Source: Clostridiales bacterium (GTDB taxonomy: Bacteria; Bacillota; Clostridia; Christensenellales; CAG-138). Taken from it: a DNA stretch of 64,000 nucleotides. The notes under the pieces are model-generated. The model did no database searches. It saw nothing but the letters and a program-made list of their open reading frames with translations, and had not been told where the DNA came from. The translations under genes were made by a program, and so were the position numbers. The DNA lies in assembly GCA_004554165.1 (NCBI GenBank), contig SFNQ01000022.1:4009-68008 (forward strand), in the 5' to 3' direction. Below are positions 42,907-53,647 of this stretch, piece by piece. Numbering within the stretch: position 1 is the stretch's first letter; each line of letters begins with the position of its first letter.

Positions 42907-42982
42907 TGGCTCCCCCTGTTGGACTCGAACCAACGACACTGCGGTTAACAGCCGCATGCTCTACCGACTGAGCTAAGGAGGA
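42907..42982 (-). tRNA. tRNA-Asn (anticodon GTT)
   Basis: 76 nt with encoded CCA. Acceptor TCCTCCT pairs with AGGGGGA, anticodon stem TGCGG/CCGCA with loop CTGTTAA, anticodon GTT. Its 3' end faces the lower-GC island with the integrase remnant, so it is the likely former attachment site, although I found no duplicated 3' end at the far boundary. Confidence 0.95.
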
Positions 42983-43104
42983 TCGAACAGGAAAATTCTA
43001 CAGGATAGTTGCGCGGCTTGCAAGCCTCGATTCAATCGATTATTTGAAAATAATCCTGCTTTTCTTTGAAATTCTCTCTGTTTTATCAATATGCTTTGCT
43101 TTGA

Positions 43105-43133
43105 TTGACGTTTTTATGCGCTACTACTATAAT
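43105..43133 (+). promoter_or_regulatory. Strong promoter directly before a membrane protein gene
   Basis: TTGACG, 17 nt, TATAAT. The first possible ATG (43140) lies 7 nt after the -10, so transcription would start at or next to the codon. Confidence 0.8.
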
Positions 43134-43139
43134 AAAACC

Positions 43140-43661
43140 ATGGAACATCGAGTGGAGCATCATATCTGTATGGAAAAATCGGAGCCGCGCCGCAGCTTCA
43201 TCCGCAGCGACGGCCTGCTGTATGTGCTGCTGCTTGTGGGCGTGGTTTCGATTATCGTGCTCGGTACGACGCTTTCCGAGCGGTATGGCTGGCCCCGCGC
43301 CTATACGCAGATTGCGCTGTACGCCATCCTCATCGCCATCGGCATTGCCGTCTACCGGGTCCGCCTGATGAGCTTCCGCTATTCGCTGACCGACCGCATG
43401 CTGACGGTGGATCGCATCGTCGGCAAAAAGGAACGTGCCGAGGCGCATGTGCATCTCTCCGACATTTGCCGCATCCGCCCCTGTGCGGCGCTTTCGGAAG
43501 GGGAGGGCGGCAGGCATTTGAAGCTGTGCCACGGGAACCGGGCGGCCGCCACGGCCGTCACCTACCGTGTCGGTGGGGAGGAGCGCACGCTGCTGCTGGG
43601 ACTCAGCGAAGAAATGAAGGAAAGGCTGATCGCACAATGGAAAACCGTCCGCCGCTCCTAG
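43140..43661 (+). CDS. Two-helix membrane protein, PH-like cytoplasmic domain
   Basis: 173 residues. Two membrane helices (about 24-45 and 54-72), then a soluble domain (MSFRYSLTDRMLTVDRIVGKKERAEAHVHLSDICRIRP...) whose strand pattern recalls bacterial PH/DUF304 domains. Function unknown. The start is ambiguous: ATG 43140 would be leaderless; ATG 43170 follows GTGGAG at 12 nt; a TTG at 43044 extends the frame but precedes the promoter. It overlaps the next gene by 25 nt. Confidence 0.65.
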   Translation: MEHRVEHHICMEKSEPRRSFIRSDGLLYVLLLVGVVSIIVLGTTLSERYGWPRAYTQIALYAILIAIGIAVYRVRLMSFRYSLTDRMLTVDRIVGKKERAEAHVHLSDICRIRPCAALSEGEGGRHLKLCHGNRAAATAVTYRVGGEERTLLLGLSEEMKERLIAQWKTVRRS

Positions 43662-45047
43662 GCGCGCTTCCCCGCGTGCTCGGCGATTATGCGGAGCGCG
43701 GCTGCGCGCGGTTTCATATGCCCGGACACAAGGCACGGGGACTGGGCGGCTTTTTTCGGGAAAGCCTTGCTGGCTGGGACGTAACGGAGCTGTCCATAAC
43801 GGACGACCTGCACCGGCCCGAGGGGGTGCTGCGCCGCACGGCGGAGCAATACCGCAGGGCCTATGGCGCGCAGGACTCCTTCCTGAGCGTGGGCGGCTCC
43901 AGTCTGGCCGTGCAGGCCATGATCCTGTCGCTGTCGCAGACGGACAAGCTGCTGCTCGGCCGCGATTGTCACAAAAGCGCCATTGCGGGCGCCATCCTCT
44001 CCGGCATAGACCTGGATTTTTTTGACCCCGTTTACGACGGGACGCTGGGCATGACGGGCCTGCCCACTCCGGAGGAGGCGGACGCCGCGCTGGCGCAGAC
44101 CGGCGCCACCGCGCTGCTTGTGACCTCCCCGAACGCCTATGGCTTTTGCGCGGACATTCCCGCGCTTGCGGAAACCGCGCACCGGCATGGCGCCCTGCTG
44201 CTGGTGGACGCGGCGCACGGGGCCCATTTCCCCTTTTCTCCCCTGCTGCCCCGGCCGGTCGGCGGCTTTGCGGACCTTTGGAGCCACAGCCAGCACAAAA
44301 CCATGAACGCGCTGACCCAGGCCGCAACGCTCCATCTGGGCCGCTGCCGCATTGCGCCCGAAACAGTACAGCGGCAGCTCTCGCTGCTGGAGACCTCAAG
44401 CCCGTCCTACCTGCTGCTCTCCTCGCTGGACTGGGCGCTGCATACGGCCCGGCGGCAGGACTGGAGCGCCCACGCAAAGCGCTGCGCCGCCCTCAGCGAG
44501 GTGATCAGCGGCATGGCGGGGCTCTCTGTGCTGCATACGCCCGCGCTGCGCGGGGCGGTGGAGCATGACATCACGCGCCTGGTGATCGACGTTTCCGGGC
44601 GGGGAATCAGCGGCTATCGCGCCAGAACCGTGCTGGAAGCGGAGAATGTTTTCATCGAGATGGCGGATGCGCGGCGTCTTGTGCTCATCACCTCGCCGGA
44701 GGACGACCCCGCCTGGTATCCGCGTCTTTTGGACGCGCTGCAACGCCTGCCCTATGAAAACCGGCGGGTGACGCTGCCGGAGCCGCGGCAATTTGCTCCG
44801 CAGCGCTGTCTTTCGCTGCGCGAGGCCGCGCTTGCCGATCAGGAGCTTCTGCCGCTGGCCGATGCGGGCGGCCGGATCGCGGGCGCCGCGGTGGGACTGT
44901 ATCCGCCGGGCATTGCCGCCGTTACCCCCGGAGAGCGGTTTTCACAGGAAATCATCGACGCGCTGCTGGCGTCCGAAACCGCCGGCGCCGCCCTGTTCGG
45001 CGCACAGGGCGGCTGCGTCAGCGTCGTAAAGGAAAGCGGGCCGAAGC

Positions 45048-45055
<8 letters not shown>
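43637..45055 (+). CDS. Orn/Lys/Arg decarboxylase family PLP enzyme (YaaO-like)
   Basis: 472 residues of fold-type I. N-terminal FHMPGHKARGLGGFF, the PLP site DAAHGAHFPF (Asp191) and Schiff-base Lys221 in WSHSQHKTMNALTQ. The short group that lacks the wing domain of E. coli decarboxylases matches YaaO. It precedes holB and ricT as in Bacillus, except that tmk and yaaQ are missing. The natural substrate (Lys, Arg or another) cannot be told. It overlaps holB by 8 nt. Confidence 0.82.
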
Positions 45056-45997
<942 letters not shown>

Positions 45998-46001
<4 letters not shown>

Positions 46002-47230
46002 CAACGGTTGTGGGCGTCCGGTTCAAAACCAGCGGACGCATCTACTATTTTGACCCCGCGGGCTTTGCCATCGCGGAGAACGACGGCGTGATCGTCGAGA
46101 CCGCGCGCGGCACGGAGTTTGGCGAGGTTGCGCAGCTGCCGCACGAGGTGGAGGACGAGCAGGTGGTGCAGCCACTCAAGCCCATCCTGCGCGTGGCCAC
46201 GGCGGAGGACCGGCGCATGCGCGAGCAGAACGCCGCGAAGGAAGCCGACGCCTTCGCCATCTGCGAGAACAAGATACGGCATCACAAGCTGGACATGAAG
46301 CTGGTGGACGTGGAATACGCCTTCAACGGCAGCAAGATCATCTTTTACTTTACTGCGGACGAGCGCGTGGACTTCCGCGAGCTTGTCAAGGATCTGGCGG
46401 CGCAGTTCCGCACGCGCATTGAGCTGCGGCAGATCGGCGTGCGCGACGAGGCGAAAATGCTCGGCGGCCTGGGCTCCTGCGGCCGCCCCGTGTGCTGCAA
46501 GACCTTCCTTGAGGATTTCCATCCCGTCTCCATCAAAATGGCCAAGGAGCAGAACCTGTCCCTGAGCCCCACGAAGATCTCCGGGCTCTGCGGCAGGCTC
46601 ATGTGCTGTCTGCAATACGAACAGGCCGCCTATGAGGAAATGAAAAAGAAAATGCCCCGCACCGGCAAGGAGATTCAAACGCCGGACGGCGTTGGCATTG
46701 CGGTGGAAAACAACGCGATCACCGAGCGCACCCGCGTGCGCCTGACCATGCCGGACGGCACGGTGGAGCTGCGCGAGTATCACTACACCCAGCTGGCAAA
46801 GCCCGGCGAGCCGCTGCCGGAGAACGTGGCCATACCCCCGCGCCGCGAGCGCAGCGCGGAAAGCCAGACCGCATCGTTCGGCCAGTATATTCCGCCCGAG
46901 CTGCCCGATGGAGCCGCAAAGGACGAGGCCCCGGAGGATAAGCCCCGCCGCAGAAGGCGCGGCGGCCGGCGCCACAGCGCAAAGCCGCAGCAGGAGGGTT
47001 CCCCGCAGCAGCAGCCGGCTACGGCAGGCGAAGGCAGCGAGCGGAAGAGCCGCCCGCCGCGCAGGCGCGGCAGCGGCGCGGGCAGCGCGCAGCAAGCCGC
47101 CGCAGCCGGGTCCTCCCCTGCGGGGGGCGCGGATAAGCCCGTGCAGCACCGCAGGCGGCGCAGCGGCGCAGGCCGCAACAGGCAGGCGGGCGCGCAGCCC
47201 GGAACGCAGGGCGCCCCCTCCGACGGCTGA
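45998..47230 (+). CDS. ricT: RicT/YaaT (PSP1 domain) with long Arg/Gly-rich tail
   Basis: 410 residues, against about 275 in Bacillus. The PSP1 region carries the conserved Cys groups GGLGSCGRPVCCKTF and GLCGRLMCCLQYE, which bind FeS in the RicAFT (Y) complex that assists RNase Y in mRNA maturation. From about residue 285 a tail of some 125 residues is low-complexity and rich in Arg, Gly, Gln, Ser and Ala, likely disordered and able to bind RNA. Such a tail is not in the Bacillus protein. The other complex members (ricA, ricF) are not in the window. Confidence 0.85.
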
Positions 47231-47285
47231 GCCGCGGGACGTGGGTTCTGTCCCCGGCTTTACGGGGAATTCGAGCCGGTGCAGC

Positions 47286-47313
47286 TTGCTTTTTCGGGCG
47301 GCTGTGATATAAT
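47286..47313 (+). promoter_or_regulatory. Ferredoxin promoter
   Basis: TTGCTT, 16 nt, TATAAT with extended TGA. Confidence 0.7.
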
Positions 47314-47347
47314 GTAGAAAAAATATTCTTCATCTGGAGGTTTTCCC

Positions 47348-47518
47348 ATGGCTTACAAGATTACCGATGAATGCATTGCCTGTGGCGCATGCGCTGCCGA
47401 GTGCCCCGTTGAGGCCATCTCCGAGGGCGATCCCCACTACGTCATCGATCCGGATACCTGCATCGACTGCGGCAACTGCGCAAACGTCTGCCCCGTAGGC
47501 GCCCCCGTCGCCGACTGA
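47348..47518 (+). CDS. 2[4Fe-4S] clostridial ferredoxin
   Basis: 56 residues, too short for ordinary ORF calling. Two CxxCxxCxxxCP motifs (Cys9-12-15-19 and Cys38-41-44-48) in the usual clostridial positions. RBS TGGAGGTTTTCCC. It is the likely low-potential electron partner of the hydrogenases and of the IorAB enzyme encoded downstream. It has its own promoter and a terminator before the T-box leader. Confidence 0.95.
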   Translation: MAYKITDECIACGACAAECPVEAISEGDPHYVIDPDTCIDCGNCANVCPVGAPVAD

Positions 47519-47576
47519 CAGACTCCCGCCGGACGGTCCGGCGGACGGCAAAGCCAAGCAAGGCGCGGAATCCCTG

Positions 47577-47607
47577 CAAGCACGCAGGCTTTCTGCGCTT
47601 TTTTTCG
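47577..47607 (+). terminator. Ferredoxin terminator
   Basis: AAGC-A-CGCAG / CTGCG-CTT stem followed by a run of seven T. Confidence 0.75.
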
Positions 47608-47655
47608 TTTCCCGAAACAAAATGTCCGCCGCAGATAAAAAATATATAATTTTTC

Positions 47656-47684
47656 TTGACAAAATGCCGAAAGCCTGATAAAGT
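47656..47684 (+). promoter_or_regulatory. Promoter of the T-box operon
   Basis: TTGACA, 17 nt, TAAAGT; transcription start near 47691. Confidence 0.8.
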
Positions 47685-47690
47685 GTCAAA

Positions 47691-47966
47691 CAACTCCATC
47701 GGGAAAATGCGGCGACGAAACCAAGTACGCGTTCCAAGCGACCGAGAGAGAGCTGCCGGTTGGTGCAAGGCAGCGGGAAGCCGAACGCCGAATACCTTTC
47801 CGAGCGGCTTGCTGAACTTTGAAGTAGGCAACGACGGGAGCGCCCGTTACAGCGCCGGGATATGTCAGTATCCTTTGAGGCCGTATGCTGTTACGGTAAA
47901 TTGAGGTGGTACCACGGGTGCATGCTCGTCCTCTGCAAGCGAATTTGCAGAGGACGTTTTTTTGTT
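47691..47966 (+). promoter_or_regulatory. T-box riboswitch leader, apparent tyrosine specifier
   Basis: Stem I features are present: a K-turn-like GACGAAACCAAGTA, the AG-bulge region GAGAGAGCTGCCGG and the apical GGTTGGTGCAAGG. In the specifier loop GAATACC the codon TAC (47793-47795) reads Tyr. The T-box GAGGTGGTACCACGGG has TGGT (47907-47910), which pairs with an ACCA tRNA end, as in tRNA-Tyr. A terminator follows (CGTCCTCTGCAA stem, 47927-47963, T7). Uncharged tRNA-Tyr should therefore allow read-through into the acyl-CoA ligase/IorAB operon. Confidence 0.85.
47927..47963 (+). terminator. Regulated terminator of the T-box
   Basis: Perfect 12-bp stem CGTCCTCTGCAA/TTGCAGAGGACG with loop GCGAAT and seven T. 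Its 5' arm overlaps the region used by the antiterminator. Confidence 0.92.
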
Positions 47967-48002
47967 TTCCAGCGATCATAACACGAAGGAGGAGAGGAAT
48001 CC

Positions 48003-49640
48003 ATGGTCATTACGGAGCTTTTGGAGCGGAACGCGCGGCTTTACGGCGGCGAGGTCAGCCTTGTGGAGATCAACCCGTCCGAGGAGCGGGACAGGGCGGT
48101 TACCTGGCGCGAATTCAGCCTGATCGAAAGCGCCAGTCCCGATGCGCCCTACCGCAGGGAGCTGACCTGGACGGAATTTGAGCAGCGGGCCAACCGCTTT
48201 GCAAACCTGCTTTTGAGCCGGGGCTTTCCCCGCGGCACCAAGGTGGCCATTCTGCTGATGAACTGCCTTGAGTGGCTGCCGCTGTATTTCGGGATTCTGA
48301 AGGCCGGCTGCATCGCCGTGCCGCTGAACTTCCGCTACTCCGGCGAGGAGATCGCCTACTGTCTGGACCTTGCGGACGTGGAGGTGCTGGTGTTCGGTCA
48401 GGACTTCATCAGCCGTCTTGCACCCATCGTCTCCGGACTCAGCGGCGTCCGCGCCTTCTTCTATGTGGGCAGGGAGGCGCCGGACTTTTCCGAGCCCTGC
48501 GGCACGCTATGCAGCTACTGCGCCTCCACGCCCCCGCCCGTTTGCCTCACGCCGGAGGATCACGCGGCCATCTATTTCTCCTCCGGCACGACGGGCTTTC
48601 CCAAGGCGATCCTTCACAACCACCGGGCGCTCATGAGCGCCTGCGAGGCGGAACAGGCCCACCACGGCCAGACGCGGGAGGACGTATTCCTCTGCATCCC
48701 GCCGCTGTATCACACGGGCGCAAAGATGCACTGGTTCGGAAGCCTGCTCTCGGGCAGCCGCGCGGTGCTGCTCCGGGGCGTCAAGCCCGAGTGGATTTGC
48801 CGGGCCGTCACCGAGGAGCGCTGCACCATCGTGTGGCTGCTGGTGCCCTGGGCGCAGGATCTGCTGGACGCCGTGGAGTCCGGCAGGCTGGATCTTTCCC
48901 ACTACCTGCTGGATCAGTGGCGGCTCATGCACATCGGCGCGCAGCCCGTGCCGCCCAGCCTCATCCACCGCTGGAAGAAGGTCTTCCCCCATCACGCCTA
49001 CGACACCAATTACGGGCTCAGCGAGTCCACCGGCCCCGGCTGTGTGCATCTGGGCGTGGAGAACATTGCAAAGGTCGGCGCCATCGGCGTCCCCGGCTTC
49101 GGCTGGAAGGCGCGCATTGTGAACGAGCGCGGCGAGGACGTGGAAACCGGCGAGGTGGGCGAGCTTATCGTGCAGGGCCCCGGCGTGATGCTCTGCTACT
49201 ACAAGAACCCCGAGGCCACCGCAGAGGTGCTCCGGGACGGCTGGCTCTATACCGGCGACATGGCAAAGCGGGACGGGGATGGCTTCATCTACCTCGTGGA
49301 CCGCAAAAAGGACGTAATCATTTCCGGCGGCGAAAACCTGTATCCCGTACAGATTGAGGACTTTCTCCGCCGGCATGACGGCGTCAAGGACGTGGCCGTC
49401 ATCGGCCTGCCGGACCCGCGCCTGGGCGAAATCGCCGCAGCCATCATCGAGCGCAGGGAGGGAAGCGCCTGCACCGGGGAGGAGATCCTCCGCTTCTGCG
49501 AGGAGCTGCCGCGCTATAAGCGGCCGAAGCGGATCATCTTTGCTAAAGTCCCGCGCAACCCCACCGGCAAGATCGAAAAGCCGCTGCTGCGCCAGCGCTA
49601 CGGCACAGGCCGCCTGGTGGAAGCGCAGACCACCGCTTGA
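48003..49640 (+). CDS. AMP-binding acyl-CoA (aryl-CoA?) ligase
   Basis: 545 residues of the ANL superfamily. P-loop YFSSGTTGFPKA, YGLSEST (A5), YTGDMAKRDGDGFIYLVDRKKDVIISGGENLYP (A7-A8) and C-terminal Lys in NPTGKIEKPLL (A10). It activates a carboxylic acid to its CoA thioester. Class-wise it resembles medium-chain or aryl acid ligases. As the first gene after the Tyr T-box it may act on an arylacetate or arylpropionate. RBS AAGGAGGAGAGG. Confidence 0.83.
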   Translation: MVITELLERNARLYGGEVSLVEINPSEERDRAVTWREFSLIESASPDAPYRRELTWTEFEQRANRFANLLLSRGFPRGTKVAILLMNCLEWLPLYFGILKAGCIAVPLNFRYSGEEIAYCLDLADVEVLVFGQDFISRLAPIVSGLSGVRAFFYVGREAPDFSEPCGTLCSYCASTPPPVCLTPEDHAAIYFSSGTTGFPKAILHNHRALMSACEAEQAHHGQTREDVFLCIPPLYHTGAKMHWFGSLLSGSRAVLLRGVKPEWICRAVTEERCTIVWLLVPWAQDLLDAVESGRLDLSHYLLDQWRLMHIGAQPVPPSLIHRWKKVFPHHAYDTNYGLSESTGPGCVHLGVENIAKVGAIGVPGFGWKARIVNERGEDVETGEVGELIVQGPGVMLCYYKNPEATAEVLRDGWLYTGDMAKRDGDGFIYLVDRKKDVIISGGENLYPVQIEDFLRRHDGVKDVAVIGLPDPRLGEIAAAIIERREGSACTGEEILRFCEELPRYKRPKRIIFAKVPRNPTGKIEKPLLRQRYGTGRLVEAQTTA

Positions 49641-49682
49641 CGATGGCCGGCACAGAATTTTTGAAACGGAGGGTATGACCCC

Positions 49683-51251
49683 ATGACGGATATGGTATTA
49701 AAACTGCTGATGCTTCTGGTATTCTTCGCGCTGATGATCGCCGTCGGCTTCTACTGCCGCAGGCACTCCGGCGACGTGAACGGCTTTGTGCTGGGCTCGC
49801 GGGCGGTGGGGCCGTGGCTTACGGCCTTTGCCTACGGCACCTCCTACTTTTCCGCAGTTATTCTCGTGGGCTATTCCGGGCAGTTCGGCTGGAAGTACGG
49901 CATCGCCTCCACCTGGATCGGCCTCGGAAACGCGCTCATCGGCTCCTACATGGCCTGGGCCATCCTTGGCAGGCGCACCCGCGTGATGACGCAGCACCTT
50001 GAGAGCAAAACCATGCCGGATTTTTTCCACAAGCGGTATGGCAGCGCGTCCCTCCGCACCGGCGCGGCGCTCATCATCTTCCTGTTTCTGATCCCCTATG
50101 CCGCCTCGCTGTACAACGGCCTGTCGCGCCTGTTTGCCATGGCCTTTGACATTGACTACACGGTCTGCATTCTCCTCATGACTGTGCTCACGGCCATCTA
50201 CGTCATTGCGGGCGGCTACATGGCCACCGTGGTGAACGACTTTATCCAGGGCGTCATCATGCTCGCCGGCATCGTGGCCATCATCGCGGCCGCCCTGTCC
50301 CAGTTCGGCGGCCTGTCCGAGGCGCTGCAAAAGCTGGCGGCGGTGTCCGACCCCACGGTATCCACCGCGCCCGGCGCGTTCACCTCCTTCCTGGGGCCGG
50401 ACCCGCTGAACCTGCTCGGCGTGGTCATCCTGACCTCGCTGGGCACCTGGAGCCTGCCGCAGATGACGCAGAAGTTTTACGCCATCAAAAACGAGTCCGC
50501 CATCCTGCGCGGCACGGTCATCTCCACGCTCTTTGCGCTGGTGGTCGCGGGCGGCTGCTACTTCCTCGGCGGCTTCGGGCGGCTCCTGTCGGACCGGGTG
50601 GACGTTGCCGCCCAGGGCTACGACGCCATCATCCCCACGATGTTCCAGCACTTCTCGCCGCTGCTGCTGGGCCTTGTGGTGGTGCTGGTGCTTGCGGCCT
50701 CCATGTCCACCCTGTCGTCCCTGGTGCTTACTGCAAGCTCGACGCTCACTCTGGATTTGATTGCGCTGCGAAAAGGTGTTAAAATGGGAGAAAAACAGCG
50801 GCTCGGCACGATTCGCGGCCTGATTCTGGTCTTCATCGCGCTTTCCGCCGTGATCGCCATTGTGCAGTACAGGTACAACATTGCCTTCATCGCGCAGCTC
50901 ATGGGCCTGTCCTGGGGCGCGATGGCGGGCGCCTTCCTGGGACCGTACCTCTACGGTCTCTACAGCCGCCGTGTTACCGTGGCCGCCGTGTGGATCAGCT
51001 TCCTTTTCGGCACGGGTACCATGCTTCTGAACATGCTGGCAAAGCCGCTGTTTCCGGCCCTTTTGCAGTCGCCCATCAACTGCGGCGCGTTTGTGATGCT
51101 GGCCAGTCTGGTCATCGTCCCGCTGGTCAGCCTCTTTACCAAAGCGCCCGACAGGGCACATCTCGATTCCGTGTTCTCCTGCTACGACAGGGCCGTGACC
51201 GTAACGGCCCGGGATTCCATCGGCAATCCGAAGGAGCAGGCGCAGCCATGA
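49683..51251 (+). CDS. Sodium:solute symporter (SSS family)
   Basis: 522 residues with about 13 membrane helices. GSRAVGPWLTAFAYGTSYFSAVILVGYSG and the GGYMATVVNDFIQGVIML stretch are SSS signatures as in PutP and acetate/phenylacetate symporters. Position inside the aryl-acid operon suggests import of the acid that the ligases activate. It ends in a soluble tail of about 30 residues. Confidence 0.88.
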   Translation: MTDMVLKLLMLLVFFALMIAVGFYCRRHSGDVNGFVLGSRAVGPWLTAFAYGTSYFSAVILVGYSGQFGWKYGIASTWIGLGNALIGSYMAWAILGRRTRVMTQHLESKTMPDFFHKRYGSASLRTGAALIIFLFLIPYAASLYNGLSRLFAMAFDIDYTVCILLMTVLTAIYVIAGGYMATVVNDFIQGVIMLAGIVAIIAAALSQFGGLSEALQKLAAVSDPTVSTAPGAFTSFLGPDPLNLLGVVILTSLGTWSLPQMTQKFYAIKNESAILRGTVISTLFALVVAGGCYFLGGFGRLLSDRVDVAAQGYDAIIPTMFQHFSPLLLGLVVVLVLAASMSTLSSLVLTASSTLTLDLIALRKGVKMGEKQRLGTIRGLILVFIALSAVIAIVQYRYNIAFIAQLMGLSWGAMAGAFLGPYLYGLYSRRVTVAAVWISFLFGTGTMLLNMLAKPLFPALLQSPINCGAFVMLASLVIVPLVSLFTKAPDRAHLDSVFSCYDRAVTVTARDSIGNPKEQAQP

Positions 51252-51307
51252 AAAAAATCCGGCGGCGGGGCCGCTTTCCCGCCGCCTGTTCCAAAGGAGG
51301 AACCGCC

Positions 51308-53053
51308 ATGAAAACACTGATGCTGGGCAACGAAGCCGTGGCGCGCGGCCTGTATGAGGCGGGCTGCGCCCTGGTTTCCAGCTATCCGGGCACACCGAGC
51401 ACGGAGATTACCGAGTGCGCGGCCAGGTTTCCGGAGCTCTATGCGGAGTGGGCCCCCAACGAAAAGGTGGCGCTGGAGGCCGCGTTCGGCGCGGCGCTGC
51501 ACGGGCAGCGGAGCTTTTGCGGCATGAAGCACGTGGGCCTGAACGTGGCCGCGGACCCGCTGTTTACCCTCTCCTACACGGGCGTCAACGCAGGGCTTGT
51601 CATCGGCGTTGCGGACGACGCCGCCATGCACAGCTCCCAGAACGAGCAGGACTCCCGCCACTATGCCATGGCCGCCAAGGTCCCCATGCTGGAGCCCGCC
51701 GACTCTGCGGAGGCGCTGGCCTTTACAAAGCTGGCCTACGAGATTTCCGAGCGTTTCGATACGCCGGTGCTGCTGAAGATGTGTACGCGGGTTTCGCACG
51801 CACAGAGCATCGTGGAAACCGGCGAGCGGGTTCTGCCCGCGCCCCGGCCCTATGAAAAGAATCCGGCCAAGTATATCATGATGCCCGGCAACGCGAAAAA
51901 ACGCCATCCGCTGGTGGAGGAGCGCCTTGCCGCGCTTTCCCTCTATGCGGAAACCACGGGCGTCAACCGCGTGGAGCCGGGCCGGGACACAAGCCTCGGC
52001 ATCATCACCGCCAGCACCAGCTACCAGTACGTCAAGGAGGCCTGCGGCGACCGCTTCCCCGTGCTGAAGCTGGGCATGGCCTACCCCATGCCGCGGCAGC
52101 GTATTCTGGACTTTGCCGCTTCCGTAGAGCGGCTCGTCGTGGTGGAGGAGCTGGACGGCTTCATCGAGGCGCATTGTAAGGCTCTGGGCCTTTCCGTCGC
52201 GGGCAAGTCGCTGTTTCCGCCCGTGGGCGAGCTGTCTCAGCGCATGGTCGCAGAAAAGCTGGGCCTGCCCCTGCCGGAGAGCGCCGCGCTTTCAGAGCCC
52301 ATCCCGCTGCGGCCGCCGGTCATGTGCGCGGGCTGTCCGCACCGGGGACTGTTCTATACGCTGAAGCAGCAGGGCCTGACCGTCATCGGCGACATCGGCT
52401 GCTACACGCTGGGCGCCATGCCGCCCCTGGGCGCCATCGACGCGGTGGTCTGCATGGGCGCGTCCGTCTCCGGGCTGCACGGCTTTCTGAAGGCCGGCGG
52501 CGACCCGAAAAAGACCGTGGCCGTGATCGGCGACTCCACCTTCATCCATTCCGGCGTGACAGGGCTGATCAACATCGCCTACAACGATTCCTGCGGCACG
52601 GTCATCATTCTCGATAACTCCATCACCGGCATGACCGGCCACCAGCAGAACCCCACCACGGGCTTCAACCTGCGCGGCGACCCGGCCGCAAGGGTGGACC
52701 TTGAGGCGCTGTGCCGGGCGGTGGGCATCCGCCGCGTGCGCGTGGTGGATCCCTACGACCTTGCCGCCTGCGCCGCTGCCGTGAAGGAAGAGCTGGCCGC
52801 GGAGGAGGCCTCGGTCATCATCGCGCGCCGCCCCTGCGCGCTGCTGAAGCACGTCAGGCATCAGCCGCCGCTCTCGGTTGCGCAGGACCGCTGCCGCAGC
52901 TGCAAACGGTGCATGCAGCTGGGCTGCCCGGCCATCAGCATGGCGGAGAACGGGGCAAAAATCGACGAAACGCTCTGCACGGGCTGCGGCCTCTGCGCGC
53001 AGCTTTGCAGCTTCGGCGCATTGGACGGCGGAAAGGAGGCCAAAAGGGCATGA
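51308..53053 (+). CDS. iorA: Indolepyruvate ferredoxin oxidoreductase, alpha subunit
   Basis: 581 residues. Pyrimidine-binding domain first (SSYPGTPSTEITECAA, EWAPNEKVALEAAFGAA), then the thiamine-diphosphate domain (CAGCPHRG, GDIGCYTLGAMPPLGAID, GDSTFIHSGVTGLINIAYN), and C-terminal ferredoxin sites CRSCKRCMQLGCP and CTGCGLCAQLC. It oxidises arylpyruvates to aryl-acetyl-CoA with ferredoxin, or carboxylates aryl-acetyl-CoA in reverse. RBS AAAGGAGG. The iorB ATG overlaps its stop codon. Confidence 0.93.
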   Translation: MKTLMLGNEAVARGLYEAGCALVSSYPGTPSTEITECAARFPELYAEWAPNEKVALEAAFGAALHGQRSFCGMKHVGLNVAADPLFTLSYTGVNAGLVIGVADDAAMHSSQNEQDSRHYAMAAKVPMLEPADSAEALAFTKLAYEISERFDTPVLLKMCTRVSHAQSIVETGERVLPAPRPYEKNPAKYIMMPGNAKKRHPLVEERLAALSLYAETTGVNRVEPGRDTSLGIITASTSYQYVKEACGDRFPVLKLGMAYPMPRQRILDFAASVERLVVVEELDGFIEAHCKALGLSVAGKSLFPPVGELSQRMVAEKLGLPLPESAALSEPIPLRPPVMCAGCPHRGLFYTLKQQGLTVIGDIGCYTLGAMPPLGAIDAVVCMGASVSGLHGFLKAGGDPKKTVAVIGDSTFIHSGVTGLINIAYNDSCGTVIILDNSITGMTGHQQNPTTGFNLRGDPAARVDLEALCRAVGIRRVRVVDPYDLAACAAAVKEELAAEEASVIIARRPCALLKHVRHQPPLSVAQDRCRSCKRCMQLGCPAISMAENGAKIDETLCTGCGLCAQLCSFGALDGGKEAKRA

Positions 53054-53625
53054 CCAGGACCACAAACATCATGATCGTTGGCGTCGGCGGGCAGGGCTCG
53101 CTGCTGGCCAGCAAGCTTCTGGGCCGTCTGCTGCTCAGCCGCGGCTACGACGTGAAGGTTTCCGAGGTACACGGCATGAGCCAGCGCGGCGGCTCCGTGG
53201 TCACCTATGTGCGCTATGGCCAGCGGGTCTACTCCCCCGTTATCGACCAGGGCGAGGCGGACTACATCCTCTCCTTTGAGCTGCTCGAGGCTGCGCGGCA
53301 CGCCGCCTTCCTGAGAAAGGGCGGAACCATCATCGCCAACAGCCAGCGCATCAGCCCCATGCCCGTCATCACGGGCGCCGCCGCCTATCCGGAGGCGCTC
53401 CCGGAAAAGCTGGCGGCGGCGGGCATTGCCATGGATGCCTTCGACGCCCTCTCCCTGGCCGGGCAGGCGGGCTCCCCAAAGGCGGTCAACCTGGTGCTCC
53501 TGGGCCGCTTCTCCCGCGCACTGGATTTTACGGTGGAGGAGTGGCTCTCGGCCATCCGCGAAAGCGTGCCGGAGAAATACCGGGCAATGAACGAACGGGC
53601 GTTCCTCCTCGGCAGGGGCGCGTAG
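53050..53625 (+). CDS. iorB: Indolepyruvate ferredoxin oxidoreductase, beta subunit
   Basis: 191 residues of the gamma-domain type: NIMIVGVGGQGSLLASKLLG, VSEVHGMSQRGGSVVTYVRYG, ADYILSFELLEAAR. It pairs with IorA. The overlap ATGA ensures equal translation. Confidence 0.93.
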   Translation: MTRTTNIMIVGVGGQGSLLASKLLGRLLLSRGYDVKVSEVHGMSQRGGSVVTYVRYGQRVYSPVIDQGEADYILSFELLEAARHAAFLRKGGTIIANSQRISPMPVITGAAAYPEALPEKLAAAGIAMDAFDALSLAGQAGSPKAVNLVLLGRFSRALDFTVEEWLSAIRESVPEKYRAMNERAFLLGRGA

Positions 53626-53647
53626 GGGGCGGAGGCAGGGAGTGCCT

